64,000 nucleotides of DNA, taken from Paracoccaceae bacterium. Its GTDB lineage: Bacteria > Pseudomonadota > Alphaproteobacteria > Rhodobacterales > Rhodobacteraceae. The stretch covers positions 38,388-102,387 of the forward strand of contig JACONJ010000043.1 of the NCBI GenBank assembly GCA_014323785.1. Reading direction: 5' to 3'. Below the pieces are notes generated by a model, which did no database searches, was not told where the DNA came from, and worked only from the letters and a program-made list of their open reading frames with translations. Positions 16,890 to 27,137 of this stretch are shown here, in pieces (the stretch's first letter is position 1; every line of letters begins with the position of its first letter). Position numbers and translations under genes: made by a program.

Positions 16890-17081
16890 GGGCAGATGTC
16901 AACAGGAAAGTCGGACCTGCGCAATCATTTTGATAGCGGAACAGGGATCAAGACCGCCCCAAGTGGCGCGGCCTCGCAAAGGGGAAGGGAATCCGGACCT
17001 GCCCGCCGGGTTTGCGTTTCACCCGCGTCCGGCCCGATCCAGCAGCATCCTTTGTTCAGCTTTTTCTTTGGCCCGTTCCTT

Positions 17082-17222
17082 TCAGGCGGGATAGGCAAAT
17101 AAAGGAGCCAGAATAATTCCTATGATGAAAGAAAACAGGAAGAAGGTGATGTTCGCCTGTTTATAAAAACCATGGAACAGGAAGTAGAAGGGCCCAAAGC
17201 TACGACAGGCCTGTGCTTTCAT
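17082..17222 (-). CDS. Small membrane peptide (46 aa), possibly a DUF2628-like remnant
   Basis: Not in ORF track; reads MKAQACRSFGPFYFLFHGFYKQANITFFLFSFIIGIILAPLFAYPA. Confidence 0.35.
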   Translation of the reverse strand: MKAQACRSFGPFYFLFHGFYKQANITFFLFSFIIGIILAPLFAYPA

Positions 17223-17411
17223 CGAGCTCTTCCGCAAGCAGGTAAATCTCGGCCGAATCGGCTCTCACGCGGGTTCTTAGGTCAGTCATGGCTCCAAACT
17301 CCTGGGCTTATGATCCGTTACCCCATGCCGGGAAGAAGCCCTTGCCGGGAAGGTCATACGCGACACGTCCCGACGGTGATTTCAAGCATGAAAACGACAA
17401 ATTGCGTCGCT

Positions 17412-19715
17412 TCAGGTGAACCGATTGTCCCGGGGAAAGCCGCGCGGGGCCATACGGCCCGTGCCAGTGCGCTTGCCCATCCATTCGGTCACATCGGCCT
17501 GTGTCCGGGTGCGGCCCGCCGGATCGCGCCAGCACAGGCCATCGGACAAGGCAAAGGTGCGGGCGTCGGACAGGCCCCCGTCCTTGTATTTTTGCAGGCG
17601 AATGCCTTTGCCGCGGACCATTTCGGGCAGCTCGTCCAAGGCAAAGACCAAAACCTTACGGTTTTCACCCACACAGGCAACATGCGTATCGCCGGGTTGG
17701 ACACGGGCACAGACCCTGGCGGTCACCCCGTCCCTGACATTCAGAACCTGTTTGCCAGCGCGGGTTTGTGCCACCACATTAGCCTCGGCCACGATAAATC
17801 CGTCACCTGCCGAGGAGACGACAAGTAGTTTACCATCCGGCTGATGAATGACCATATCCACGATTTCAACCTCGTTGGGCATGTCCGCCATCAGGCGCAC
17901 AGGTTCACCCATCCCGCGACCTCCGGGCAAATTCGCAGCCGAAATCGTGTAAAATCGGCCATTGTTTCCCAAAAGAAGCAACTTGTCGGTGGTTTCCGCG
18001 TGGAACAGAAAGCGTCCTTCATCGCCATCGCGGAATTTCAGGTCACTGCCCAAGCTGATATGGCCCTTCAAGGCGCGGACCCAGCCCATCGTGGAACAGA
18101 CCACCGTGACCGGTTCGCGCTCAATCATCGCCTCCGGCAGCACATCTTGCACCTCACTGGCTTTGGCAAAACATGTACGGCGAGTGCCGAACGCCTGCGA
18201 TTTGCCGAATTGCCCGCGGGTTTCGCGCAGTTGGTCGGCGATTGCGGACCATTGAATACGCTCGGTCTCCAACAGGTCTTCCAGTCTGGTACGCTCCTCC
18301 ATCAGGGTTTCCTGTTCGCGCAGCAGTGCCATTTCCTCGAGCCGACGCAAGGACCGCAGCCGCATGTTCAAAATCGCTTCGGCCTGCACATCACTCAGCA
18401 TACCATCCCCCTGTGGCGGTGTCAGGTAATCGGCCTCTGACGTGGCGCGCGCATAGATCCGGCCCCAATCCTGACGCATCAGTGCGGCCTTGGGGTCATC
18501 ATCATAGCGGATGATGTCGATCACCCGGTCAAGATTCAGAAAGGCAATGATGAACCCTTCCAGAACTTCCAAGCGGTGGTCGATCTTCTCCATCCGGTGC
18601 CGCGACCGGCGCAGGAGTACATCGCGGCGATGGTCAAGAAAGGTTCGCAGAACCTCTTTCAGCGCACAGACCCTGGGCGTGCGCCCGTCGATCAGCACAT
18701 TCATGTTCAGGCTGAACCTGGTCTCCAGGTCCGAGTTGCGGAACAGCATTTCCATCAGCAGATCATGATCTACGGTCTTGGCGCGCGGTTCCAGGATAAT
18801 GCGGATGTCATCGGCACTCTCATCGCGCACATCGGCTAGGACTGGAACCTTTTTGGTCTGGATTAGGTCCGCCAGTTTCTCGATCAGCCTGGATTTCTGA
18901 ACCTGATAGGGAATCTCTGTTACCACGATCTGCCATTGACCACGACCCAGATTCTCGACCTGCCATTTCGCGCGCAGCCGGAACACCCCGCGGCCTGTGC
19001 GATAAGCCTCAAGGATGTTTTCGGGCGGTTCCACGATCACGCCACCCGTGGGGAAATCGGGGCCGGGGATATGCTCCAGCAGTGTCTCATCCCGCGCATT
19101 CGGAGATTTGATCAGATGCAGGCAGGCGGCGATCAATTCATCCAGGTTATGCGGTGGTATGTTGGTAGCCATGCCCACGGCAATGCCGCTTGACCCGTTG
19201 GCCAACAGATTGGGCAGTGCGGCAGGCAATACCTCGGGTTCTTGCAGGGTGCCATCATAATTATCGCGAAAGTCCACGGCATTTTCAGATAACCCATCAA
19301 GAAGTGCCTCGGCCACTGCGGTCATCCGTGCCTCGGTATAGCGGCTGGCCGCCGGGTTATCGCCGTCAATGTTGCCGAAATTCCCCTGACCGTCTACAAG
19401 CGGGTAGCGAATCGTGAAATCCTGCGCCAAGCGTGCCATCGCATCATAAATCGCGGCATCGCCATGGGGGTGGTAATTCCCCATCACGTCGCCGCTGATC
19501 TTGGCCGATTTCCGGAACCCACCATTGGAGGCCAGTCTGAGTTCGCGCATCGCGTAAAGAATGCGCCGGTGGACCGGTTTCAGCCCGTCACGCGCATCCG
19601 GCAGTGCCCGGTGCATGATGGTGCTAAGTGCGTATTGCAAATAGCGCGACCCGATTGCCTGGCTCAGCGATTCTGAGGTCTGGCACTGATCATCTTCTGG
19701 GGAATGTTCGGTCAT
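17412..19715 (-). CDS. parC: DNA topoisomerase IV subunit A
   Basis: MTEHSPEDDQCQTSESLSQAIGSRYLQYALSTIMHRALPDARDGLKPVHRRILYAM; start set at MTEHS. Confidence 0.96.
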   Translation of the reverse strand: MTEHSPEDDQCQTSESLSQAIGSRYLQYALSTIMHRALPDARDGLKPVHRRILYAMRELRLASNGGFRKSAKISGDVMGNYHPHGDAAIYDAMARLAQDFTIRYPLVDGQGNFGNIDGDNPAASRYTEARMTAVAEALLDGLSENAVDFRDNYDGTLQEPEVLPAALPNLLANGSSGIAVGMATNIPPHNLDELIAACLHLIKSPNARDETLLEHIPGPDFPTGGVIVEPPENILEAYRTGRGVFRLRAKWQVENLGRGQWQIVVTEIPYQVQKSRLIEKLADLIQTKKVPVLADVRDESADDIRIILEPRAKTVDHDLLMEMLFRNSDLETRFSLNMNVLIDGRTPRVCALKEVLRTFLDHRRDVLLRRSRHRMEKIDHRLEVLEGFIIAFLNLDRVIDIIRYDDDPKAALMRQDWGRIYARATSEADYLTPPQGDGMLSDVQAEAILNMRLRSLRRLEEMALLREQETLMEERTRLEDLLETERIQWSAIADQLRETRGQFGKSQAFGTRRTCFAKASEVQDVLPEAMIEREPVTVVCSTMGWVRALKGHISLGSDLKFRDGDEGRFLFHAETTDKLLLLGNNGRFYTISAANLPGGRGMGEPVRLMADMPNEVEIVDMVIHQPDGKLLVVSSAGDGFIVAEANVVAQTRAGKQVLNVRDGVTARVCARVQPGDTHVACVGENRKVLVFALDELPEMVRGKGIRLQKYKDGGLSDARTFALSDGLCWRDPAGRTRTQADVTEWMGKRTGTGRMAPRGFPRDNRFT

Positions 19716-20008
19716 TATCTCCGCAGAATACGCAATTGCTTTTGCACAGGTAAAGAAGCCTTCTGCGTCAGGCGTGTGTCCCCCGTAGAGGAATTTGGTC
19801 ATGATCCGCCACAACCATCGCGTTCTGCGCAGCTCTCTGATGTGGTGACGAAGGCACTGCCCGGCGGGATGGATGAAGATTCGCGATTCGTCCATGGGGC
19901 AGGTTGGCGATGTGGCCGGGTGTTTTCTGGCCAGAGCTTTTTCCCTGGGGCCTTGTCCTCTCAGCTGCCCTGTCCTAGGCAGGGGCAGCGCGAGAGGGAG
20001 CGAAGCCA

Positions 20009-20848
20009 TTGGCCGATAAATCCATCTTGATCACTGGCTGTTCTTCGGGCCTGGGTGCGGATGCGGCGCGGACGCTTCATACCCGCCAAGGCTGGCGCGT
20101 CTTTGCAACCTGCCGCAAGGCCGAAGATGTAGCGCGACTGCGGGCCGAGGGGCTGGAAAGTTTCGTTCTGGATGTCGCCGACCCCGACAGCATCGCCATT
20201 GGCATGGAAGAGGTACTGGCACGCACCGGCGGTACGCTTGATGCACTGTTCAACAACGCGGGTTATGGCCTGCCTGGGGCGGTTGAGGATGTTCCCCCGG
20301 ATGCCCTGCGCGAGATTTTCGAGACCAATGTCTTTGGCCTGCATGACCTGACCCGCCGCGCTGTCGCTGTGATGCGCACACAGGGTGGCCATGGGCGAAT
20401 CGTACAGCATTCTTCGGTACTTGGGCGGATGTCGATGCGCTGGCGCGGGGCCTATACCGCCACCAAACATGCGGTGGAGGGCCTGACAGACACAATGCGC
20501 CTGGAATTGCGCGGCACTGATATCCATGTGGTGATCCTCAACACGGGGCCTGTGACCTCCAGGTTCCGCATCAATTCCATCCCTATGTTCGAGAAATGGG
20601 TGAATTGGCAGACATCTGCCCTGGCAGAAACCTATCGCAGCCACCTGATCCGGCACCTCTATGAGGGCATAGACCGGGTGCCCTTCCAATTGGATCCGCC
20701 TGCTGTGACAGCCAGGCTGATCCATGCACTGGAGACCCCCCGCCCGCGTGTGCGTTACTTCATTACCACCGCAACCTATATCCTTGAAACCGCCCGGCGC
20801 ATCCTGCCGCAGCGCAGCTTTGACTGGCTGGTCGCTTGGGCTCATTAG
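20009..20848 (+). CDS. SDR family oxidoreductase
   Basis: SILITGCSSGLGADAARTL (TGxxxGxG) and YTATKHA (YxxxK). Confidence 0.92.
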   Translation: MADKSILITGCSSGLGADAARTLHTRQGWRVFATCRKAEDVARLRAEGLESFVLDVADPDSIAIGMEEVLARTGGTLDALFNNAGYGLPGAVEDVPPDALREIFETNVFGLHDLTRRAVAVMRTQGGHGRIVQHSSVLGRMSMRWRGAYTATKHAVEGLTDTMRLELRGTDIHVVILNTGPVTSRFRINSIPMFEKWVNWQTSALAETYRSHLIRHLYEGIDRVPFQLDPPAVTARLIHALETPRPRVRYFITTATYILETARRILPQRSFDWLVAWAH

Positions 20849-20901
20849 CCGGACCTCACCAGCCTGCGACATGACCGTACTACATTCAGAAGGCACACCC
20901 C

Positions 20902-21105
20902 ATGATGGCAGATTCATTCATCGTCACCCTAGCCTGCCTGACTGTCGCGGCGATCATGGTTCTGGGCATAAACGCATTCCGGGTAGGCACTGCTGACAGT
21001 GCCAAGAAATCCAACACATACATGCGCTGGCGCATCGCCGCGCAATTCCTGGCGGTACTTTTGATCGTTGCTTTCGTCTACTATCGCCAATACGCGGGGG
21101 GCTGA
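20902..21105 (+). CDS. Twin-TM HIG1-domain-like small protein
   Basis: 67 aa MMADSFIVTLACLTVAAIMVLGINAFRVGTADSAKKSNTYMRWRIAAQFLAVLLIVAFVYYRQ. Confidence 0.8.
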   Translation: MMADSFIVTLACLTVAAIMVLGINAFRVGTADSAKKSNTYMRWRIAAQFLAVLLIVAFVYYRQYAGG

Positions 21106-21109
21106 ACAG

Positions 21110-21682
21110 ATGGTGGTTCTGAACAAAATCTACACAAAAACCGGCGATGCCGGAGAGACCTCCCTGGGCGATGGCAGCCGCGTGGCAAAACATACCCTGC
21201 GGGTCGCGGCCTATGGCACGGTGGATGAGTTAAACGCCACGCTTGGGATGGCGCGCCAACACGCGACCGGAGATATCGATACAGCCCTTTCATCGATCCA
21301 GAACGACCTGTTCGACTTGGGGGCGGACCTGTGTACGCCAAATATGGATTTGGATGGCGACCTTGGCCACACGCCCCTGCGCATCGCGGAACGCCAGGTG
21401 CTGCGGCTGGAGGCCGAGATCGACGCGATGAACACCAGGTTGGCCCCCTTGCACAGCTTCGTCCTGCCCGGTGGCTCTGCCCTGGCTGCGCATCTGCATA
21501 TCTGCCGCACCGTCGCCCGCCGTGCCGAGCGGCTGGGTGTGGAACTGGCAACGATGGAATCGGTGAACCCCGAGGGCATGAAATATCTGAACCGTCTGTC
21601 AGACTGGCTCTTTGTGGCCGGGCGCATCGCCAATAATGACGGCAGAGATGATGTGCTTTGGATGCCAGGGGCCAACCGTTGA
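21110..21682 (+). CDS. PduO-type cob(I)yrinic acid a,c-diamide adenosyltransferase
   Basis: MVVLNKIYTKTGDAGETSLGDGSRVAKH... and RTVARRAERLGVEL. Confidence 0.93.
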   Translation: MVVLNKIYTKTGDAGETSLGDGSRVAKHTLRVAAYGTVDELNATLGMARQHATGDIDTALSSIQNDLFDLGADLCTPNMDLDGDLGHTPLRIAERQVLRLEAEIDAMNTRLAPLHSFVLPGGSALAAHLHICRTVARRAERLGVELATMESVNPEGMKYLNRLSDWLFVAGRIANNDGRDDVLWMPGANR

Positions 21683-22018
21683 CGGGGTGGCCCGGCTGAT
21701 CGCACAAAGGAGGTTTTGGCGGATACGTTTGCCCCCCAGCCACTCTGGATCATGCGGGGGATCATGCGGGACATGGCATAAAAGGCGATTTTGGGATATT
21801 TCTTTCTGGTCGTGACCCGCGAGGGGCTATACGGTGGTCGTGGTTGAACCGGTGAGTGCTGATGACACTTGACGTAACGGTGGTAGCCACTTAACGCGGC
21901 GTTGGAATATCGTGCCGCGTCAATTTCTGGCTGTTTTACCTCGGCAAACGCGATAACGTTCTTGGTGGGAACGGAAGTTTGGTCCGGGCCACTGCCCGAC
22001 CCAAGATTCAGGAGAACG

Positions 22019-22786
22019 ATGCAAATGAAGGTGCTTGTGCCTGTGAAGCGGGTGATCGATTACAACGTGAAGGTCCGCGTAAAGGTAGACGGGTCTGGGG
22101 TTGACCTTGCGAATGTGAAAATGTCGATGAACCCGTTTGATGAGGTCGCGGTGGAAGAGGCGATTCGCCTCAAAGAGGCAGGCAAAGCCGAAGAGGTGAT
22201 CGCGGTCTCAGTCGGTGTGAAGCAGGCGCAGGAAACCCTGCGCACCGCGCTTGCCATGGGGGCCGACCGGGCGATCCTGGTTGTCGCGGCCAACGATGTG
22301 CATACCGATACCGAACCCTTGACCGTCGCCAAGATTCTGAAGGCCGTGATCGACGAGGAGCAGCCGGGCTTGGTTCTGGCTGGCAAGCAGGCCATCGACA
22401 ACGACATGAACGCGACCGGTCAGATGCTGGCGGCACTGACTGGTTGGGCACAGGCGACTTTTGCTTCTGGTATCGGGATTGAAGGCGAACACGCCCTGGT
22501 CACGCGCGAGGTTGATGGCGGGTTGCAGACGATAAAGGTCAGGATGCCAGCCATCGTCACCGTCGATCTGCGTTTGAATGAGCCGCGCTATGCTTCGCTG
22601 CCGAATATCATGAAGGCCAGGAAGAAGCCACTTGCTGAAAAGACCGCTGCAGATTACGGCGTTGATGTCACGCCGCGGCTGGAGATTATTGCAACGGCTG
22701 AGCCTGGGGCGCGGAAAGCTGGTGTGATTGTCAGCTCTGTCGATGAGCTGATTGCGAAACTCAAAGATGATGTAGGGGTGATCTGA
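22019..22786 (+). CDS. etfB: Electron transfer flavoprotein subunit beta
   Basis: [42 protein letters not shown]. Confidence 0.96.
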   Translation: MQMKVLVPVKRVIDYNVKVRVKVDGSGVDLANVKMSMNPFDEVAVEEAIRLKEAGKAEEVIAVSVGVKQAQETLRTALAMGADRAILVVAANDVHTDTEPLTVAKILKAVIDEEQPGLVLAGKQAIDNDMNATGQMLAALTGWAQATFASGIGIEGEHALVTREVDGGLQTIKVRMPAIVTVDLRLNEPRYASLPNIMKARKKPLAEKTAADYGVDVTPRLEIIATAEPGARKAGVIVSSVDELIAKLKDDVGVI

Positions 22787-23727
22787 TGGCTGTTCTTCTT
22801 CTTGCCGAAGTGACAGGCAGCGAATTGTCCATGGACGCCACCGCCAGGGCCGTGGCCGCCGCAAGCAGGCTGGGCGATGTGACAGTACTCTGTGCGGGTG
22901 CAACGGCCAGGGCGGCAGCGGACGCCGCCGCGATGATCAAGGGGGTACGAAAGGTGCTGTGCGCCGAAGGCGACAGCCTGTGCCATCGCATGGCGGAGCC
23001 CACTGCGGAGCTGATCTTTGGTTTGGCACGCGACTACACGCATATTGTGGCACCAGCGACAACGGATGCCAAGAACATCATGCCGCGCGTAGCCGCGCTT
23101 CTGGATGTTATGATAATCTCTGATGCCTCAGGGGTGATCGATGCCGATACGTTTGAGCGCCCGATTTATGCGGGCAATGCCATTCAGACGGTGAAATCCT
23201 CTGACGCAACCAAGGTTGTAACCTTCCGCACCTCAACCTTCGATGCCGCGGGTACCGGTGGCGACGCTGTGGTTGAGATGGTCGCTGTGCCTGTGGCCTC
23301 TGATCTGAGCGTGTGGGTTGAGGATAAGGTTACGACAACCAGCCGCCCGGAACTGACGTCGGCAGGTGTTGTGGTGTCAGGCGGGCGCGGCGTTGGGTCC
23401 GAGGATGACTTTGCGCTGATTGAAAATCTGGCCGCCACGCTTGGCGCGGCCGTGGGCGCATCGCGCGCAGCGGTTGATAGCGGCTACGCCCCAAACGACT
23501 GGCAGGTTGGCCAGACCGGCAAGGTCGTGGCACCTTCTCTTTACATCGCCGTCGGAATATCCGGCGCGATTCAGCATCTGGCGGGGATGAAGGACTCGAA
23601 GGTTATCGTGGCGATCAACAAGGACGCAGAGGCCCCGATTTTCCAGGTTGCCGATTACGGCCTGGTTGCGGATCTGTTCCAGGCAGTGCCGGAACTGACC
23701 GAAAAGCTTGGCGCACACCAGGGTTGA
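22786..23727 (+). CDS. etfA: Electron transfer flavoprotein subunit alpha
   Basis: C-terminal SGAIQHLAGMKDSKVIVAINKDAEAPIFQVADYGLVAD. Confidence 0.97.
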   Translation: MAVLLLAEVTGSELSMDATARAVAAASRLGDVTVLCAGATARAAADAAAMIKGVRKVLCAEGDSLCHRMAEPTAELIFGLARDYTHIVAPATTDAKNIMPRVAALLDVMIISDASGVIDADTFERPIYAGNAIQTVKSSDATKVVTFRTSTFDAAGTGGDAVVEMVAVPVASDLSVWVEDKVTTTSRPELTSAGVVVSGGRGVGSEDDFALIENLAATLGAAVGASRAAVDSGYAPNDWQVGQTGKVVAPSLYIAVGISGAIQHLAGMKDSKVIVAINKDAEAPIFQVADYGLVADLFQAVPELTEKLGAHQG

Positions 23728-23734
23728 TCCTTGT

Positions 23735-23765
23735 AAAGACCCGCCATATCATCCGGCGGGTCTTT
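23735..23765 (+). terminator. Rho-independent terminator of etfBA
   Basis: Perfect 11-bp arms AAAGACCCGCC-N9-GGCGGGTCTTT directly after etfA. Confidence 0.9.
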
Positions 23766-24149
23766 GTGCTTTTGTAGCTAGTCGCCAGCGTGCGTGGCTG
23801 GCAGTTTGCAGGGAATCAGTCTGGGCCTGTCACCGCCTTGATGCACACGTCAAAACAGAGGAATACCGGGGACGTGTGGGGCACTGCGGCACCTTGGGGG
23901 ATGGTTCTGTGGGAAGATGGGGGGCGATTGCAAGCAGGCGGTGGAAGTCCGGGTTCGTATTTAGGCTTAACTGTGACGCGGTGCGTTGTGGGAACAAACG
24001 GCTTGAAGCGATTGCGTGTCAAGGGGGCGATAATTGCCACGTAAATGGGCTACGGGGGCTTATGTGTACGGCGCAAAGCTTCGTTGATCTCGGGGTGGTG
24101 CGGAGATCCTTTCGCCGTTTGAGCAGCGCATCTCCTCCCTTGCCGCCAG

Positions 24150-24400
24150 TTAATTAGTCATTACACCAAAGATACTCAGGCCGGTTAGCGTTGCTATTAC
24201 CGGTAGGTGTATCGGCATGAACCTTCCTGATCGGGTTCTCAATGCTGACCAGTGTATCGCCCTACACATATTCCGCCAGTGGCCGTGCTGCTGGCAGGTC
24301 TCATCATCATACCAACCTCTGAATAGTGGTCGAAGCCCTAGTCACTGCCCGCACCTCCATCCAACACGTCAGCCCCCGCGCATGTTTGATTTTGGATTAA
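24150..24400 (-). pseudogene. Decayed RTX (hemolysin-type Ca-binding repeat) gene remnant
   Basis: Minus-strand fragments in shifting frames: AGADVLDGGAGSD(stop)GFDHYSEVG, then GDTLVSIENPIRKVHADTPTGNSNANR, then LTGGKGGDALL, in RTX-module order. Confidence 0.75.
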
Positions 24401-24677
24401 TTTCAGGCCGCTACAATACCGGGACTTTCACCCCCATCAGTGGATTTTTCCCGTGGGTTCGACCCTTTCTGTTGAGTCCCGTCTACAATTCACACACGCT
24501 TGGCCCAAGGTTGCCAGTCGCATCTTCGTAAATTTTTGACGCGCCCGGCCCGCGACACCCTAATGTGCGTGGATGCGCCGGATGGATGCGCGACATATTC
24601 AAGCGACCGGAAACGTCTCACCCCGGGGCAAGCGGTTGCCAACACGCCGCACATCGCGGTGCCATATCTGCTTGATT

Positions 24678-24754
24678 TGGCGCACCCGAGAGGATTCGAA
24701 CCTCTGGCCTCTGCCTTCGGAGGGCAGCACTCTATCCAGCTGAGCTACGGGTGC
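24678..24754 (-). tRNA. tRNA-Arg (CCG)
   Basis: GCACCCGTAGCTCAGCTGGATAGAGTGCTGCCCTCCGAAGGCAG...GGTTCGAATCCTCTCGGGTGCGCCA. Confidence 0.97.
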
Positions 24755-24816
24755 TTGGTTCCCACTTTAACACTGGTTCCAGAGGGCGACAACGAAGAAT
24801 GACACGAGCCCGCACC

Positions 24817-26037
24817 CTAAGTGAGCAGATCATGCGCCAGTTCCAGCGCATCGATCAGCGTATCAACCTCGGCCTTGGTGTTATACATCGCAAAACTGGC
24901 CCGGCAGGTCGCGGTGACGCCCATATGCTCCATCAAGGGTTGCGCACAGTGATGGCCCGCGCGCACCGCCACGCCCTTTTTATCGAGAATGGTTGAGATA
25001 TCATGGGCATGGGCGGTGCCGTCCAGCGTGAAGGAAAAGATCGCCCCTTTCGTCTTTGACGTACCCTGGACATTGAGCCAGTTGAGCCCATCCAGCCGCG
25101 ACCTTGCATAAGATGCCAGCTTGGCTTCATGGGCCGATATCTGGTCCATCCCGATCCTCATCAGATAATCCAGCGCAGCCCCCAGGCCGATCTGCTGCAC
25201 GATGCCCGGTGTGCCCGCCTCGAATTTCATCGGCGGAGCGTTCCAGGTAACGGCATTGCGACGCACCTCACGGATCATGTCGCCGCCGCCCAAGACGGGG
25301 CGCATCTCGGCCATGCGCACTTTGCGGATATGGATTGCGCCCGAACCGGACGGCCCATAGAGTTTATGCCCAGTGATGGCGTAGAAATCCGCGCCGATGT
25401 CATCGACATTCACGGGCAGATGCACCGCCGACTGGCTACCATCAATAAGAACCGGGATCCCAGCCGCGCGTGCGCCCGCGATGATGGATTTCACATCAAC
25501 CACCGTGCCCAGAACATTGGACATATGCGTCAGTGCGATCAACTTTGTGCGCGGCGTGATTGCCTCCAGCACAGCCTGCGGATACAGGTCGCCTTTCGTA
25601 TCGGTATCAACCCAGACGAGGTTCACCCCCTGGCGTTCGCGCAGAAAATGCCAAGGCACGATATTGGCATGGTGTTCGGCAATGCTCAGGATGATCTCAT
25701 CCCCCTGGGACATCCGTGGCATGGCCCAGCCATAGGCAACAAGGTTGATCCCCTCGGTGGTGCCGGAAGTAAAGATGATCTCCTGCTCATCCCCGGCCCC
25801 CAAAAAGCGGGCGATCTTGCTCCGCACAGCCTCATAGTTTTCGGTGGCAAGGTTCGACAGATAATGCAGGCCCCTGTGAACGTTGGCATATTCCATGGAA
25901 TAGGCTTGGGTAATCGCATCGATCACAACCTGCGGCTTCTGCGCCGACGCAGCACTATCCAGATAGGTCAACGGCTTGCCATTCACTTCTCGTGCCAGGA
26001 TCGGAAAGTCGGCGCGAAGTTCCTCAACGTCATACAT
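24817..26037 (-). CDS. sufS: Cysteine desulfurase SufS
   Basis: 406 aa; ITGHKLYGPSGSGAIHIRK PLP-lysine region, VRAGHHCAQPLM active-site Cys loop. Confidence 0.96.
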   Translation of the reverse strand: MYDVEELRADFPILAREVNGKPLTYLDSAASAQKPQVVIDAITQAYSMEYANVHRGLHYLSNLATENYEAVRSKIARFLGAGDEQEIIFTSGTTEGINLVAYGWAMPRMSQGDEIILSIAEHHANIVPWHFLRERQGVNLVWVDTDTKGDLYPQAVLEAITPRTKLIALTHMSNVLGTVVDVKSIIAGARAAGIPVLIDGSQSAVHLPVNVDDIGADFYAITGHKLYGPSGSGAIHIRKVRMAEMRPVLGGGDMIREVRRNAVTWNAPPMKFEAGTPGIVQQIGLGAALDYLMRIGMDQISAHEAKLASYARSRLDGLNWLNVQGTSKTKGAIFSFTLDGTAHAHDISTILDKKGVAVRAGHHCAQPLMEHMGVTATCRASFAMYNTKAEVDTLIDALELAHDLLT

Positions 26038-26637
26038 TTACACGTACCCCTCCGGAATGGACACCCCCAGAACTGCCAAAACAAGGCTGACAAGGAACGC
26101 GATCCCGACCGTGCTGAGGATGACCATCACACACACCCGCCCGAGCGACTGAAACCCGTGCAGCGTGGCGATGAAGTTGACCAGGAGCCAGAACACCAGA
26201 CCCACGGCCATAAGCGTGACGACCAGGGCCAGGGGTGGTGCCAGGATCAGGGCAACGAATTGCACAACCTGCAGACAGAGCATGATGAATTGCAGCCAGA
26301 TGACCAGAAGCATGGATTCGGCGAACTGCCCCGTCCCGCCGAAAATCTGGCCGATATGGTGGATCGCATGCATCACCACAAACAGGATCACTGCCTGGAT
26401 CATGCCGAGCTGGATCCCGGGCAACAGCACATCACCATCCGGCAGAGGCGCGACCATCAGCTCGCCAAGCTGGACCATCATGATTGTCAGCACAATGACC
26501 AGCGCGAACATCAGCCACAGGGCCTGACGCGGCGGGGCAAAGGCCAGAACCGTCGCGGCCCCCTCTCGCGGGTCGAGAACAGTGTCGCGGACCAGGCGGA
26601 GCAGAATCCCCAAGGTTGCGATCGCGGTCGGTCTCAC
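26038..26637 (-). CDS. YIP1-family-like membrane protein
   Basis: 199 aa multi-helix membrane protein inside suf operon. Confidence 0.7.
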   Translation of the reverse strand: MRPTAIATLGILLRLVRDTVLDPREGAATVLAFAPPRQALWLMFALVIVLTIMMVQLGELMVAPLPDGDVLLPGIQLGMIQAVILFVVMHAIHHIGQIFGGTGQFAESMLLVIWLQFIMLCLQVVQFVALILAPPLALVVTLMAVGLVFWLLVNFIATLHGFQSLGRVCVMVILSTVGIAFLVSLVLAVLGVSIPEGYV

Positions 26638-27134
26638 CCCTTCCGCTCCGGTGCGGTTTCGGCTTCAAAAAATGTCAAGCCCCAAATCGTCAGAAGTGCC
26701 AAGAGAAGCCCCGCCCCCACCAGAACCTGCGCGGCTCCCGGTCCAATCATGCCGGAAACCAGCCCATGCAACAGCCATGCCGGCGTTGTTGCCAACAGCG
26801 ACCAGAACAAAGCCAGGCGCGCTGAATACCAACTGCCCTTGCCGCCGAGTGCCAGGGCGATCAGATGCGTCAGCCCACCCAGAGCATACAGAAGGATCGG
26901 CCAGATCATCAACATCGCAAAGAAGATGATCGCCAATTGTGCTTCCAGCGGGGCATCACCGGGGTTCAGCACTGCCTCCCGCTGCAGGCGCGGCCATTGC
27001 GCAGCGTAGATCAGCAGACAGGCCACCAGGAGGTAGCTCAGTGCCCGATCCTCTCTCCGGCCATGATCCAGCAAACGCCGCATAACATGGCGGGGACGGC
27101 ACCAGCTGTGAACGATGTCCGTGGTTATTGCCAT
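26634..27134 (-). CDS. YIP1-family-like membrane protein
   Basis: 166 aa hydrophobic protein overlapping the next gene by 4 bp. Confidence 0.65.
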   Translation of the reverse strand: MAITTDIVHSWCRPRHVMRRLLDHGRREDRALSYLLVACLLIYAAQWPRLQREAVLNPGDAPLEAQLAIIFFAMLMIWPILLYALGGLTHLIALALGGKGSWYSARLALFWSLLATTPAWLLHGLVSGMIGPGAAQVLVGAGLLLALLTIWGLTFFEAETAPERKG

Positions 27135-27137
27135 GGC

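Noticed and set aside
25129-27009. 626-aa plus-strand ORF across sufS and YIP1-like genes
   Set aside because: Low-complexity His/Gln/Asp-rich antisense product spanning two real genes; codon-bias artefact
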